NCBI RefSeq assembly: GCF_024972775.1
Contig: NZ_CP092282.1
Span: 1,915,001-1,979,000 of the forward strand
Source: Dehalobacter sp. DCM
GTDB taxonomy: Bacteria > Bacillota > Desulfitobacteriia > Desulfitobacteriales > Syntrophobotulaceae
Direction of reading: 5' to 3'
DNA length: 64,000 nt
The notes below the pieces were generated by a model. That model worked only from the letters and a program-made list of their open reading frames with translations, was not told where the DNA came from and searched no databases. Of this stretch, positions 35,699 through 44,412 are shown one piece after another. The position numbers and the translations under genes were made by a program. The stretch's first letter is position 1. Every line of letters starts with the position of its first letter.

Positions 35699-36565
35699 TT
35701 AAATTAATGGCGTCGTACCTGCATTCTTTTCGAACTGCTTTAATTTGCGCGCTGTCTTGGCAATAAAGTCATTTGTTTGATTTATAAAAAGTTTAGTCGC
35801 CTTGGGGTCCGCGCCAGCCATTTCCTTAATCGCACTAAACAGATCATTAAAGCCTTTGACGATCAGATCGTAGCGGGCGTCAGCCAGTGCCATGGCGTGG
35901 TTGATACGGGTGATATCGCGCTCAGTCTCAATCTCTTTGATGCGGCGGGCAGCGATGTTTTCATCTTGAAGTGCGGCCAGTTGCCGCTGTAGCTGCGTGA
36001 CTTTGCTTTGCTCTTCCCATAAAGCCTTTTCTCTCACATCGGCCTCTTTTTTGGCCTGATCGCGTTCCTCTGTTAAGCTGGAGACTTTATCTTGATGGAC
36101 CTCCAGATTGGACCCCAGTTTTTTTGCCAAAACGGAGTTCTCTTCAAGAGCATTATTCCTGTCCATGATTGCCTGCTGCAGTGCGCTCACTGACAAATGT
36201 TCGATATCCAACTCCGCGATAAATTCCGCCCGTTCCTCAGCGGGAATCCCCAAAAGGGCATACGCCTGACTGTACCCAAGTTTGGCCAATGGCACAGTGC
36301 TCATATCGGTTTCGGATAGTACGGACAGCCCGGGTCCATATTCTTCGGCGATCTGTATCAGCTTATAGGCTACACGCTCTGAGTAATCAACATCATTCTC
36401 CAACCATTTGCCGTATTCCCCATAAGGGATCAATTCCTTGGCTTCCTGCAAACGCCGTCCGACCTCAACGGCACTGATAAGCAAGATCTTTCTGGTTTGC
36501 GCTTTAATGGCGGCGATTTCACCGGCGATGACAGCCGGTGTTCTATCAGTTGGCATGGTCTCCAT
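35699..36565 (-). CDS. DUF3102-like protein with coiled coil
   Basis: 288 aa. Residues 1-75 (KILLISAVEVGRRLQEAKEL; YGEYGKWLENDVDYSERVAY) match the DUF3102 region found in Firmicutes chromosomes, plasmids and integrative elements, where it is often next to DNA-handling genes. Residues 115-225 form a long charged coiled coil. Start ATG follows AAAGGAAC. Its function is unknown and has no evident link to the catabolic genes. It lies on the opposite strand between two molybdopterin operons and may mark an insertion or rearrangement point. Confidence 0.75.
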   Translation of the reverse strand: METMPTDRTPAVIAGEIAAIKAQTRKILLISAVEVGRRLQEAKELIPYGEYGKWLENDVDYSERVAYKLIQIAEEYGPGLSVLSETDMSTVPLAKLGYSQAYALLGIPAEERAEFIAELDIEHLSVSALQQAIMDRNNALEENSVLAKKLGSNLEVHQDKVSSLTEERDQAKKEADVREKALWEEQSKVTQLQRQLAALQDENIAARRIKEIETERDITRINHAMALADARYDLIVKGFNDLFSAIKEMAGADPKATKLFINQTNDFIAKTARKLKQFEKNAGTTPLI

Positions 36566-36737
36566 GGAGATGTTCCTTTCATAGGTTTGCTTTTATTTCT
36601 ACTCTTGTTACTTTTGTTTTTCTTTTCATATTCGATTTTCTATCCTATGTCAGCTATCCTGAACCGGTGAAATTTCGTAATCCATGTTTTTTTTAAGTGC
36701 GAAATAAGTGAATATATATTCAGAGTTTTGGACAAGG

Positions 36738-36771
36738 ATATTTCGAAAATTAAAATAGTTTTGCATTTAGC
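36738..36771 (+). promoter_or_regulatory. Conserved 34-base element, candidate activator site
   Basis: This block is identical at 28 of 34 positions to 47827-47860, which also lies upstream of a -24/-12 promoter. Both start ATATTTCGAAAA and share AAATAGT, TTGCAT and a final AGC. The distance to the -24 box is 143 bases here and 154 there, one helical turn apart. A binding site for a sigma-54 activator is the simplest reading. Confidence 0.6.
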
Positions 36772-36836
36772 TTCGGAGGGGGATTATTCGCAATATTCTC
36801 ATAGCAAAAGTAAATGGATAGCGGCAGAGTTATTTT

Positions 36837-36870
36837 AAGAAAAGGCGTAAAAAACGCCTTTTCTTCTTGT
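36837..36870 (+). terminator. Hairpin terminator upstream of promoter
   Basis: AAGAAAAGGCGT (36837-36848) pairs with ACGCCTTTTCTT (36854-36865) and is followed by a T-rich tail. It would stop transcription entering the sigma-54 promoter that begins 10 bases later. Confidence 0.7.
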
Positions 36871-36880
36871 TTTCTGGGGT

Positions 36881-36896
36881 TGGTATAGTTTTTGCA
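36881..36896 (+). promoter_or_regulatory. Sigma-54 (-24/-12) promoter of second two-enzyme Mo operon
   Basis: TGGTATAGTTTTTGCA, with GG and GC at the correct 10-base spacing. It rules out a longer reading of the next gene from an ATG at 36867, since that codon lies upstream of the promoter. Confidence 0.8.
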
Positions 36897-36968
36897 ATAT
36901 TACCTCTGCAGGAACCTGTGATCAGCGATCCTTGCAGGTTAAGAAATAGTAGCAGGAGGGAAAAAATA

Positions 36969-39299
36969 GTGTATCACAACAGATCGGAATACTATGACAG
37001 CCGCAAAGACCAATTTCAATGGAAAGACGGCGAGTACACCGTAACACGGACATCCACCTGGTCCGGCCCGGGCTGCCATGACGGCTGCGGTGTTGTTTAC
37101 TACACCAAGGACGATAAGCTCGTTAAAGTGGAAGGCGACCCGAATAACCCGTTCAACCAGGGCAGATTGTGCATGCGCTGTCTGGCGATGCCGGAAGCCG
37201 TCAATCATCTGGACCGTTTAAAATACCCCATGAAACGGATCGGTAAACGCGGTGAAAATAAATGGCAGCGGATATCCTGGGATGAAGCCTATGACATTAT
37301 TGAAGAAAAAGTACGCGCTATTTGGCAGGATTATGGTGCGGAAAGCATTGTTGGCATGATCGGTACAGGGCGTAACTGCTGCTGGCAGACACCGTATCTG
37401 ACCTATGCTGCCTTTGGCAGTCCGAACTTCTGCCTGGGCTTCTTAAGCGGAGATTCCTGCTTTATGCCTAGATCGGCGCAAATGGCCACCATGAACGGCG
37501 ATTTTCTGATCGCAGACTGCTCGCAGCAATTTGAAGATCGCTATGATAATCCGGAGTGGAGAGTACCGGAAGTATTTTTAGTCTGGGGCAACAACACCAT
37601 CGTTTCCAACGCCGACGGTTTCTTCGGCCACTGGATCGTCGAATGTATGGAGAAAGGCTCCAAATTGATCGTCGTTGACCCGGCCTTGACCTGGCTGGCA
37701 TCCAGAGCGGAATATTGGCTGCAGCTCCGGCCTGGTACAGATGCTGCGCTAGCCCTTTCTATGCTCAATGTCATTATCCAAGAAGATCTTTATGACCATG
37801 AATTTGTAGAAAAATGGTGTTTCGGGTTCGAACAATTAGCAGAAAGAGCAGCAGAGTTCCCTGCGGAAAAGGTCGCTGAAATTACTTGGGTACCACAGAA
37901 TATCATTGAGGAAGCGGCACGGATGTATGCCCAAGCCAAGCCGGCAGCTGTCCAGTGGGGTCTCGCTGTGGATCAATCCATCCTCGGGATCTCTACAGCC
38001 CAATCCATCAATGCGCTCTGGTCGATCACCGGCAATGTCGATATCCCCGGCGGCAATATCATTATCCGCAATGCGTTTGATCAGGTTGTAGCCTATAATT
38101 ACGGTTTGCATGAAACCTTGTCCGAAGAAATGATAGCTAAACGCTTAGGATCTCTGGATTATCCGATGAAAGCCGCAGCGGGCTTCAGCTCGACAGCTCA
38201 CGGCGATTCCGTGCTTAAAGCCATCGAGTCCGGCAAGCCGTATCCGGTCAGGATGCTTTGGTTTCAAAGCACCAATCCGATTGCCAATATGGCGGCGGAG
38301 GCTCCCAGGGTCTATGCGGCGATCAAATCAGTCGATTTTGTTGTCGTCGCCGACCTCTTCATGACACCGACAGCCGTTGCGTTTGCCGATGTGGTCCTGC
38401 CTTGCGCCATGAGTGCGGAACGCGATACGCAGCGTGTCTGGTGGACCCCGATGCGGACCATGACCAAGGTAACACAATATTACGAATGTAAGTCCGACGA
38501 TACGATCGTCACCGAACTCGGCAAGCGTCTGAAACCGGAGAATTTCCCATGGGATGATGACCGTGGTTGGAGCAACCATATTTTCCAACATGAGTGCACA
38601 GGCATTGACATCACCTTTGAGGAACTCGAGAAAAAAGTCTACGCCTATCCTACGTTTGAATACAAGAAATATGAAAAGGGACTCCTGCGCTATGACGGCC
38701 AGCCCGGATTCAATACCGGTACAGGAAAGATCGAGCTATACTCCACCTACTTTGAAGCATGGGGCTATGACCCGCTTCCGTGGTATCAGGAACCACCCGA
38801 AAGTCCGTATTCCACACCGGAACTATTCAAACAATACCCGCTCGTTCTTACCACAGGGGCTCGCTCCTATGAATTCTTCCACTCCGAACACCGTCAGTTA
38901 AAAACGATGCGGGAATTCCATCCGGACCCGCTTGTTGAAATCAACAATGAGACGGCGGAAGAATTGGGTATTCAAAACGGCGACTGGGTCTGGATCGAAA
39001 ATATGCGGGGCCGCTGTAAACAAAAAGCCAAAATTGTCAATTATCTTCATCCCAAGGTTGTCCGGGCTGAACACGGTTGGTGGTTCCCGGAAAAGGATGC
39101 GGCAGAACCCAGTTTATTCGGGGTGTTTGATTCCAACATCAACAACCTGACCCAGCAGGATAAAAACGGTCCTACCGGATACGGCGCGCCGTATAAGAAC
39201 CAGATTTGCAAAATTTATAAAGTAACGGAAGAAAACAGTAAAGTCATGCCGACGACAGTGGTTACTCAGCAAGGAGGATTTGGTTATGTCAAATTATAA
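36969..39299 (+). CDS. Molybdopterin oxidoreductase, SGDSC-type
   Basis: About 776 aa. GTG at 36969 is chosen: AGGAGG at 36954-36959 precedes it by 9 bases, and the alternative ATG at 36867 is upstream of the promoter. N-terminal C36-x3-C40-x27-C68-x2-C71; metal segment FLSGDSCFMPR. Cofactor motifs: VWGNNTIVSNADGFFGHW, LRPGTDAALALSMLNVIIQE, TTGARSYEFFHSEHRQLKTM, EHGWWFPEK. It is closely related to the enzymes at 39672 and 62463 (the three share the start-region pattern W-x-W-x-x-G-[ED] and a DRLK step). Followed by its small subunit with a 14-base overlap. Confidence 0.9.
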   Translation: MYHNRSEYYDSRKDQFQWKDGEYTVTRTSTWSGPGCHDGCGVVYYTKDDKLVKVEGDPNNPFNQGRLCMRCLAMPEAVNHLDRLKYPMKRIGKRGENKWQRISWDEAYDIIEEKVRAIWQDYGAESIVGMIGTGRNCCWQTPYLTYAAFGSPNFCLGFLSGDSCFMPRSAQMATMNGDFLIADCSQQFEDRYDNPEWRVPEVFLVWGNNTIVSNADGFFGHWIVECMEKGSKLIVVDPALTWLASRAEYWLQLRPGTDAALALSMLNVIIQEDLYDHEFVEKWCFGFEQLAERAAEFPAEKVAEITWVPQNIIEEAARMYAQAKPAAVQWGLAVDQSILGISTAQSINALWSITGNVDIPGGNIIIRNAFDQVVAYNYGLHETLSEEMIAKRLGSLDYPMKAAAGFSSTAHGDSVLKAIESGKPYPVRMLWFQSTNPIANMAAEAPRVYAAIKSVDFVVVADLFMTPTAVAFADVVLPCAMSAERDTQRVWWTPMRTMTKVTQYYECKSDDTIVTELGKRLKPENFPWDDDRGWSNHIFQHECTGIDITFEELEKKVYAYPTFEYKKYEKGLLRYDGQPGFNTGTGKIELYSTYFEAWGYDPLPWYQEPPESPYSTPELFKQYPLVLTTGARSYEFFHSEHRQLKTMREFHPDPLVEINNETAEELGIQNGDWVWIENMRGRCKQKAKIVNYLHPKVVRAEHGWWFPEKDAAEPSLFGVFDSNINNLTQQDKNGPTGYGAPYKNQICKIYKVTEENSKVMPTTVVTQQGGFGYVKL

Positions 39300-39630
39300 T
39301 CGCTATGGATTGCTTATCGATTTAGATTTTTGCACCGGGTGTCACACCTGCGAAGTAGCCTGCAAACAAGCGTTAGATCTTCCTACAGGCCAGTTTGGAA
39401 TTAAAGTTCACCAGGAGGGACCCCGTAAATTAGAAAATGGCAAGTGGGAGTACACCTTTGTCCCGTTCCCGACATCACTCTGCAATTTATGTGAGGACAG
39501 AGTCAAAGTCGGCAAACTGCCTTCCTGCGTTCACCATTGCTCGCCGGGAATCATGCACTATGGGACCATTGAGGAACTGACCGCAAAAGCAAACGCCAAA
39601 CCGCATATGGTACTTTTTGCCCCCCAATGA
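39286..39630 (+). CDS. Two-cluster ferredoxin-like small subunit
   Basis: About 114 aa. CTGCHTCEVAC and CNLC...CVHHC supply eight cluster ligands. ATG at 39286 lies 8 bases after AAGGAGG; a TTG two codons earlier is less likely. It overlaps the large-subunit gene by 14 bases. Confidence 0.9.
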   Translation: MSNYNRYGLLIDLDFCTGCHTCEVACKQALDLPTGQFGIKVHQEGPRKLENGKWEYTFVPFPTSLCNLCEDRVKVGKLPSCVHHCSPGIMHYGTIEELTAKANAKPHMVLFAPQ

Positions 39631-39671
39631 TCACACGTATTCAGTTATTTAATTTGTAAAACGGAGGTAGA

Positions 39672-41972
39672 ATGATGTCAACTTATGATGAACTTTACCG
39701 TAAAGAATGGCAGTGGCAGGAGGGAGACCTTACGGTAACCCGGTCGATGCAGTGGTCCGGCCCAGGCTGCCACAACGGCTGCGGTCTGCTTTATTACACA
39801 AAGGATAATAAAATTGTCAAAATTGAAGGAGACCCAAACAGCCCCTACAATCAGGGCCGACTCTGCATGCGCTGTCTGAATCTCACGGAATCCTTGGAAC
39901 ATAAAGACCGTTTGAAATGGCCGCTGAAACGAATCGGTGAACGTGGCGAGAATAAATGGCAGCGGATCAGCTGGAACGAAGCGCTCGATATTATTGAAGC
40001 GAACGTCCGTAAAATCCAGAAGGAATACGGTCCAGAATCCATCTGCGGTATGGTTGGAACCGGAAGGAATATTTGCTGGCAAGTCCCGCTCTTAACCTAC
40101 GCCGGATTCGGCAGCCCGAACTTTGGTTATTCGTTCTTAAGCGGCGATTCCTGTTTCTCCCCGCGGGCCGCTTTTATCGCGGTTACGCATGGGGACTTCT
40201 CAGTCTGCGACTGCTCACAGTTCCATGAAGATCGTTATGATAACCCGGAATACAAGGTTCCCGAAGTCATTCTGATTTGGGGCAATAACCCGATTCACAG
40301 TAACAGTGATGACTTTCTCGGACACTGGATCGTCGAACTTATGAAACGTGGAACGAGATTAATCGTCGTCGATCCGAAGCTGACTTGGCTGGCTGGCAGG
40401 GCAGAATATTGGCTCCAGCTCAGACCTGGAACAGACGCAGCTCTTGGGTTGGGAATGCTGAACGTAATTATCAATGAAAATCTCTACGACCAAGAGTTTG
40501 TGGAAAAATGGACTTATGGTTTTGAAGAACTGGCGGAAAGAGTCCGGCAATATCCGGTTGACAAAGTTGCGGAAATCACCTGGGTTCCGAAAGAACAAAT
40601 TGAAGAAGCGGCCCGTTTCTTTGCCCAAGCCAAACCCGGCGCTATTCAGTGGGGGCTAAAGGTAGACCAGTCCGTGGCGGGGGTACCGGCAGCACAGGCC
40701 ATCGCAACTATCGGTGCGATTTGCGGATTTATCGATATCCCCGGCAGTAATATCTATATCCGGGACGCCTATGATATCCTGTCGTCTTACGGAACAGGCT
40801 ATGAAGAATTCTTATCCCCGGAAATGCGGGCGAAACGGTTGGGCGACGAGAAATATCCCCTGAAGAGAATGGGAGTTGGGCCGACAGCCCATGCGGATTC
40901 CGTGCTGGTGGCGCTGGAAACCGGCAAACCTTACCCGGTTAAAATGCTGTGGATCCAAACCAGCAACCCTATCGCCAATATGGGTGCCGACGCGCCGCGC
41001 TTGTATAAAGCAATCCGTACGACCGATTTTAATGTCGTCGTGGATCTTTATATGACGCCGACCGCAGTCGCATGTGCAGATTTAGTACTGCCCGCCGGGA
41101 TGAGTCCGGAAAGAAACGGCTATAAGACCTGGTGGCATCCGCTCCGTTCCACCTCAAAAATCGTTCAGTACTACGAGTGCAAATCGGATGAACAGATCGT
41201 GCTGGAAGTCGGTAAACGTCTGGCACCGCAAAACTTCCCGTGGGAAACGGATATCGATTTAATTAACTGGATGTTCAGCCGCAGCGCCACATACAAAGAG
41301 GATTTCCAAACCTTACAGCAAAAGGTTACGGACTATCAAAAGTACGAGTATAAGAAATACGAGAAGGGACTCCTGCGCTTCGACGGTGAGACCGGTTTCA
41401 ATACCCCGACCGGCAAACTGGAATTATATAGCACACTCTTTGCGGAGTGGGGCTTAGATCCGCTGCCATATTTTGAAGAGCCTCCGTATAGTCCTGTTTC
41501 TACGCCGCTGAAATCCAAAGAATATCCGTTTATCTTAACAACGGGTGCCCGGTCACTGGAATTCTTCCACTCCGAACACCGACAACTCAAAACCATGCGG
41601 GAATTCCATCCGGATCCGCTCTTTGATATCAATAGCGAAATCGCTGCTGAGATGGGAATTCAGGAAGGCGATTGGTGCTGGCTTGAAAACCATAACGGCC
41701 GCTGCCGGCAAAGAGCCCATCTCGATCCGGCCCTCAGCCGCAAAGTTATCCGTGCCGAACATGGCTGGTGGTTCCCGGAAATGGAAGGTTCTGAACCGGC
41801 CTTGTTTGGTGTGTTCGATTCCAATTCCAATAATCTGACGGAACAATGCCAAAACGGTCCGACAGGCTATGGTGCGCCATATGCCAACACGATCTGTAAG
41901 GTTTACAAAGCCACGGAAGAGAATAGCCTTGACCTTCCCAGCTTAGTCGTCACACGCAAAGGAGGATTCTAG
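39672..41972 (+). CDS. Molybdopterin oxidoreductase, SGDSC-type
   Basis: 766 aa. N-terminal C33-x3-C37-x27-C65-x2-C68; metal segment FLSGDSCFSPR. Central motifs IWGNNPIHSNSDDFLGHW and LRPGTDAALGLGMLNVIINE; C-terminal MGD domain TTGARSLEFFHSEHRQLKTM to EHGWWFPEM. The start is one of two adjacent ATGs (39672 or 39675) after GGAGG. Second large subunit of the 36969-42312 operon; its similarity to the first indicates a local duplication with later divergence, probably giving different substrates. Confidence 0.9.
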   Translation: MMSTYDELYRKEWQWQEGDLTVTRSMQWSGPGCHNGCGLLYYTKDNKIVKIEGDPNSPYNQGRLCMRCLNLTESLEHKDRLKWPLKRIGERGENKWQRISWNEALDIIEANVRKIQKEYGPESICGMVGTGRNICWQVPLLTYAGFGSPNFGYSFLSGDSCFSPRAAFIAVTHGDFSVCDCSQFHEDRYDNPEYKVPEVILIWGNNPIHSNSDDFLGHWIVELMKRGTRLIVVDPKLTWLAGRAEYWLQLRPGTDAALGLGMLNVIINENLYDQEFVEKWTYGFEELAERVRQYPVDKVAEITWVPKEQIEEAARFFAQAKPGAIQWGLKVDQSVAGVPAAQAIATIGAICGFIDIPGSNIYIRDAYDILSSYGTGYEEFLSPEMRAKRLGDEKYPLKRMGVGPTAHADSVLVALETGKPYPVKMLWIQTSNPIANMGADAPRLYKAIRTTDFNVVVDLYMTPTAVACADLVLPAGMSPERNGYKTWWHPLRSTSKIVQYYECKSDEQIVLEVGKRLAPQNFPWETDIDLINWMFSRSATYKEDFQTLQQKVTDYQKYEYKKYEKGLLRFDGETGFNTPTGKLELYSTLFAEWGLDPLPYFEEPPYSPVSTPLKSKEYPFILTTGARSLEFFHSEHRQLKTMREFHPDPLFDINSEIAAEMGIQEGDWCWLENHNGRCRQRAHLDPALSRKVIRAEHGWWFPEMEGSEPALFGVFDSNSNNLTEQCQNGPTGYGAPYANTICKVYKATEENSLDLPSLVVTRKGGF

Positions 41973-41973
41973 A

Positions 41974-42312
41974 ATGTCAAGTGATCGTTATGGGCTGTTA
42001 ATTGATTATGAGTTTTGCACCGGCTGCCACGCCTGTGAGGTTGCCTGCAAAAAGGAATTGAATTTAGTAGTGGGTCAGTGGGGACTTAAAGTCTATCAGG
42101 ATGGCCCGCGCAAGTTAGAGAACGGCAAATGGGAATACAACTTCTTGCCGGTTCCGACATCACTCTGCAACCTCTGTGCGGACAGAGTCAAGGAAGGCAG
42201 AAAGCCGACCTGTGTCCACCATTGCCAGGCCGGAGTTATCGAGTACGGTACGCTCCAGGAACTCAGCAAGAAGATGAATGAAAAACCAAAAACCGTTATG
42301 TATAGTAAATAA
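41974..42312 (+). CDS. Two-cluster ferredoxin-like small subunit
   Basis: 112 aa with CTGCHACEVAC and CNLC...CVHHC. It starts one base after the stop of its partner, with AAGGAGG inside that gene, so translation is likely coupled. Very similar to the subunit at 39286 (shared GPRKLENGKWEY and PTSLCNLC segments), matching the duplication of the large subunits. Confidence 0.9.
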   Translation: MSSDRYGLLIDYEFCTGCHACEVACKKELNLVVGQWGLKVYQDGPRKLENGKWEYNFLPVPTSLCNLCADRVKEGRKPTCVHHCQAGVIEYGTLQELSKKMNEKPKTVMYSK

Positions 42313-42338
42313 AAACCAATAACGACAATACAGGTGGA

Positions 42339-42362
42339 GGATGGCACTATTTGAGGCCATCC
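42339..42362 (+). repeat. Short hairpin after Mo operon
   Basis: GGATGGC (42339-42345) pairs with GCCATCC (42356-42362). No T-run follows; a weak or partial terminator before the Cys-rich gene. Confidence 0.4.
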
Positions 42363-42436
42363 CTCACCCTCATGCCAAAAGGTATATGAAATAGAATAGA
42401 ATGTAAACGTTTGTATTGTAAGAAGGAGAAACGGTC

Positions 42437-42715
42437 ATGGGGTGTTGGGCCTGTAATCCATACTGCGGTAGGTGCAAGCCTCCAATCAAGAGACCTATCC
42501 AGTGCCCTGTTTGCCAAAAATATAATTTTCCTGAAATATCGAAAAGCGAGAAGTGTCTGAAATGCGGAACGATTTTACCCAAAAGAGAGGAAACATCGCA
42601 AACTGTTTTATGTTCGTACAGCGGACTGTTTTGCGCTAATCCTTGTTTAAAACATACTATCAAGGCGAAGGACAATATTCTTATGCCGTGTCAAAGGAAT
42701 ACACCACCGGAATAA
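42437..42715 (+). CDS. Small Cys-rich, zinc-ribbon-like protein
   Basis: 92 aa with twelve cysteines, including CWACNPYCGRC at the N-terminus, a CPVC...CLKC pair typical of a zinc ribbon, and C-terminal CSYSGLFCANPC. AAGGAGA ribosome site. No family recognised. Its place 124 bases after the Mo operon and just before the SDR gene suggests a role in metal or cluster handling or as a small regulator, but nothing in the sequence decides this. Confidence 0.6.
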   Translation: MGCWACNPYCGRCKPPIKRPIQCPVCQKYNFPEISKSEKCLKCGTILPKREETSQTVLCSYSGLFCANPCLKHTIKAKDNILMPCQRNTPPE

Positions 42716-42794
42716 ATAATTTTTGAACTGTATTCTGTATCGCTATCGTGAGCCTATGACTGTGCTAAATACTTTTTGAAAAGAGGGTTTTATA

Positions 42795-43622
42795 ATGAAA
42801 GACATGCTTAAAGGGCAAGTAGCTTTGATTACTGGCGGAGCCAGTGGAATGGGTGAAGCCACCGCAAAATTGTATGCCAGTGAAGGTGCGACTGTCATTA
42901 TCGGGGATTATAACGTAGAAAATGCAAAACGTGTCGTTGAGGAGATCATGACGGCAGGCGGTAATGCCCGTTTTTATACACAGATGGATGTTTCGAAAAA
43001 AGAGACGGTAGACGCCGTGGTGAAAGCAACGATTCAGGAATTTGGCAAAATCGATATTTTAGCCGCTTATGCCGGGAGAACTTTCGATAACGAGAAAATG
43101 TCTGATGAGGAACGTTATCAGATCACGATGAATGTGAATATGACCGGCACGTACAATACCGTCTTTGCGGTTGTACCGTATATGAAAGAGCGCAAATCAG
43201 GGAAAATTATTATCTGCTCTTCCAATGGTGCATTTAACCCCACGGTACCGGCTTATGATTATCATATGGCCAAAGCCGCCTGTGAATCACTGACAGTGAA
43301 TCTGGCCATGGAGGTTGCTCCATTGGGGATCCGTGTCAATTGTGTTAAACCGGGTCCGATTGTTACTCCTTTCTGGGATGAACTGATGGCAGCAGGTGAC
43401 GAACGTACCCAAATGCTCAATAATATCGCCAAAACGGAGGTTCCTTTAGGGCGGACCGGTACGGCAGAGGACATTGCCGGTATCGCCTTGTTCTTTGCTT
43501 CGGAACTATCATCCTATGTAACCGGTCTCTGCTTGTATGTAGCCGGCGGTATGGGGTATGTTTATGCGCACGGACAATCTTTCACCCTGCAAGCCATGGC
43601 AGGTATTACTCCTCATAAATAG
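42795..43622 (+). CDS. Short-chain dehydrogenase/reductase
   Basis: 275 aa, classical SDR. NAD(P) site TGGASGMG (residues 13-20), Asp after the second strand (IIGDYN), which often favours NAD(H), and catalytic Ser in IICSSNGAF with Y-x3-K in YDYHMAKA. C-terminal GLCLYVAGGMGY. It reduces or oxidises a hydroxyl/keto group. In anaerobic polyphenol pathways SDR enzymes reduce phloroglucinol and related rings, a possible but unproven role here. Ends at two terminators. Confidence 0.9.
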   Translation: MKDMLKGQVALITGGASGMGEATAKLYASEGATVIIGDYNVENAKRVVEEIMTAGGNARFYTQMDVSKKETVDAVVKATIQEFGKIDILAAYAGRTFDNEKMSDEERYQITMNVNMTGTYNTVFAVVPYMKERKSGKIIICSSNGAFNPTVPAYDYHMAKAACESLTVNLAMEVAPLGIRVNCVKPGPIVTPFWDELMAAGDERTQMLNNIAKTEVPLGRTGTAEDIAGIALFFASELSSYVTGLCLYVAGGMGYVYAHGQSFTLQAMAGITPHK

Positions 43623-43628
43623 CTTTAT

Positions 43629-43650
43629 AACGGCATATTTTAGCCGTTTT
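43629..43650 (+). terminator. Rho-independent terminator
   Basis: AACGGC (43629-43634) pairs with GCCGTT, followed by TTTT. First of two hairpins after the SDR gene. Confidence 0.65.
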
Positions 43651-43699
43651 GGTATATCAAAAAAATAAGTCACTTTCTGATATATTTAAGTGCAACTGG

Positions 43700-43734
43700 G
43701 GCTGCCGCCAAAAAGTTGGCGGCAGCCAAGTTTT
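43700..43734 (+). terminator. Strong hairpin terminator
   Basis: A perfect 12-base stem (43700-43711 with 43716-43727, GGCTGCCGCCAA and its complement) around loop AAAG, followed by AAGTTTT. Confidence 0.75.
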
Positions 43735-43843
43735 ACCTAGGCGATAAGACTATTTTTCCATAGATTATGTCATTAAAACCATAAATTAGGGAGGGAGCTC
43801 GTATTTTACCTCATAATCAGAAGGTGAATGCGAACGGAAAATT

Positions 43844-44344
43844 ATGGAGAATAAATTGAAAAAAGGCGTCCATATCGTTCAATACCCCGCAGATGTCTCG
43901 CTCTGTGCCGGCTGTGCCGTTTGTGAGGTCGTATGTGCTTTAATTCATGATGGCCAATCCGGTCCGTCCCACAACCGGATTTTTCTGAACAGGGATACGA
44001 TTGGCATGATTCACCGTGTCGCTGCTTGTCAGCAGTGCGAAGATACTCCCTGCTACAATGCCTGCCGGCGAAAAGACCAAGCCATGTGTATTGATGAAAA
44101 TGGAGTTATCTATATTAACCAGGAGAACTGTATCGGCTGTAAACAGTGTATTAAAGCCTGCCCGTTTGATCCGAAACGGATCAACTATAATAAAGAAACC
44201 AAGAAAGCGCTGAAATGCGATCTGTGCCGCGACCGTGCGGAAGGTCCTGCTTGCATCGAGTACTGTCAGGTACGTTGTATCGGACTTTCTGATCAGCCTG
44301 TACCGGCCCCGCCAGCATCTACAGGAGCTGAAGGGCCACATTAA
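43844..44344 (+). CDS. Four-cluster ferredoxin, electron-transfer subunit of AOR-family enzyme
   Basis: 166 aa with about 16 cluster cysteines in four groups: CAGCAVCEVVC, CQQCEDTPCYNAC, CIGCKQCIKACP and CDLC...C...C, as in DmsB/HycB-like proteins with four 4Fe-4S clusters. No signal peptide. It precedes the AOR-family gene by 68 bases in the same direction, the order seen for AorA-AorB of aromatic degraders. It likely passes electrons from the aldehyde or acyl site to ferredoxin or the reverse. Confidence 0.88.
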   Translation: MENKLKKGVHIVQYPADVSLCAGCAVCEVVCALIHDGQSGPSHNRIFLNRDTIGMIHRVAACQQCEDTPCYNACRRKDQAMCIDENGVIYINQENCIGCKQCIKACPFDPKRINYNKETKKALKCDLCRDRAEGPACIEYCQVRCIGLSDQPVPAPPASTGAEGPH

Positions 44345-44412
44345 AGCGATAAGAGAGGTTCCGTTGATAAAGATCGAACAACGATGAGACACCTTTATAA
44401 GGAGGATAAAGC

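Noticed and set aside
36867-36968. Longer version of the molybdopterin gene starting at ATG 36867
   Set aside because: The -24/-12 promoter at 36881-36896 lies inside it, there is no ribosome site before 36867, and GTG 36969 has a strong AGGAGG. The extra residues have no match in the five sister proteins.
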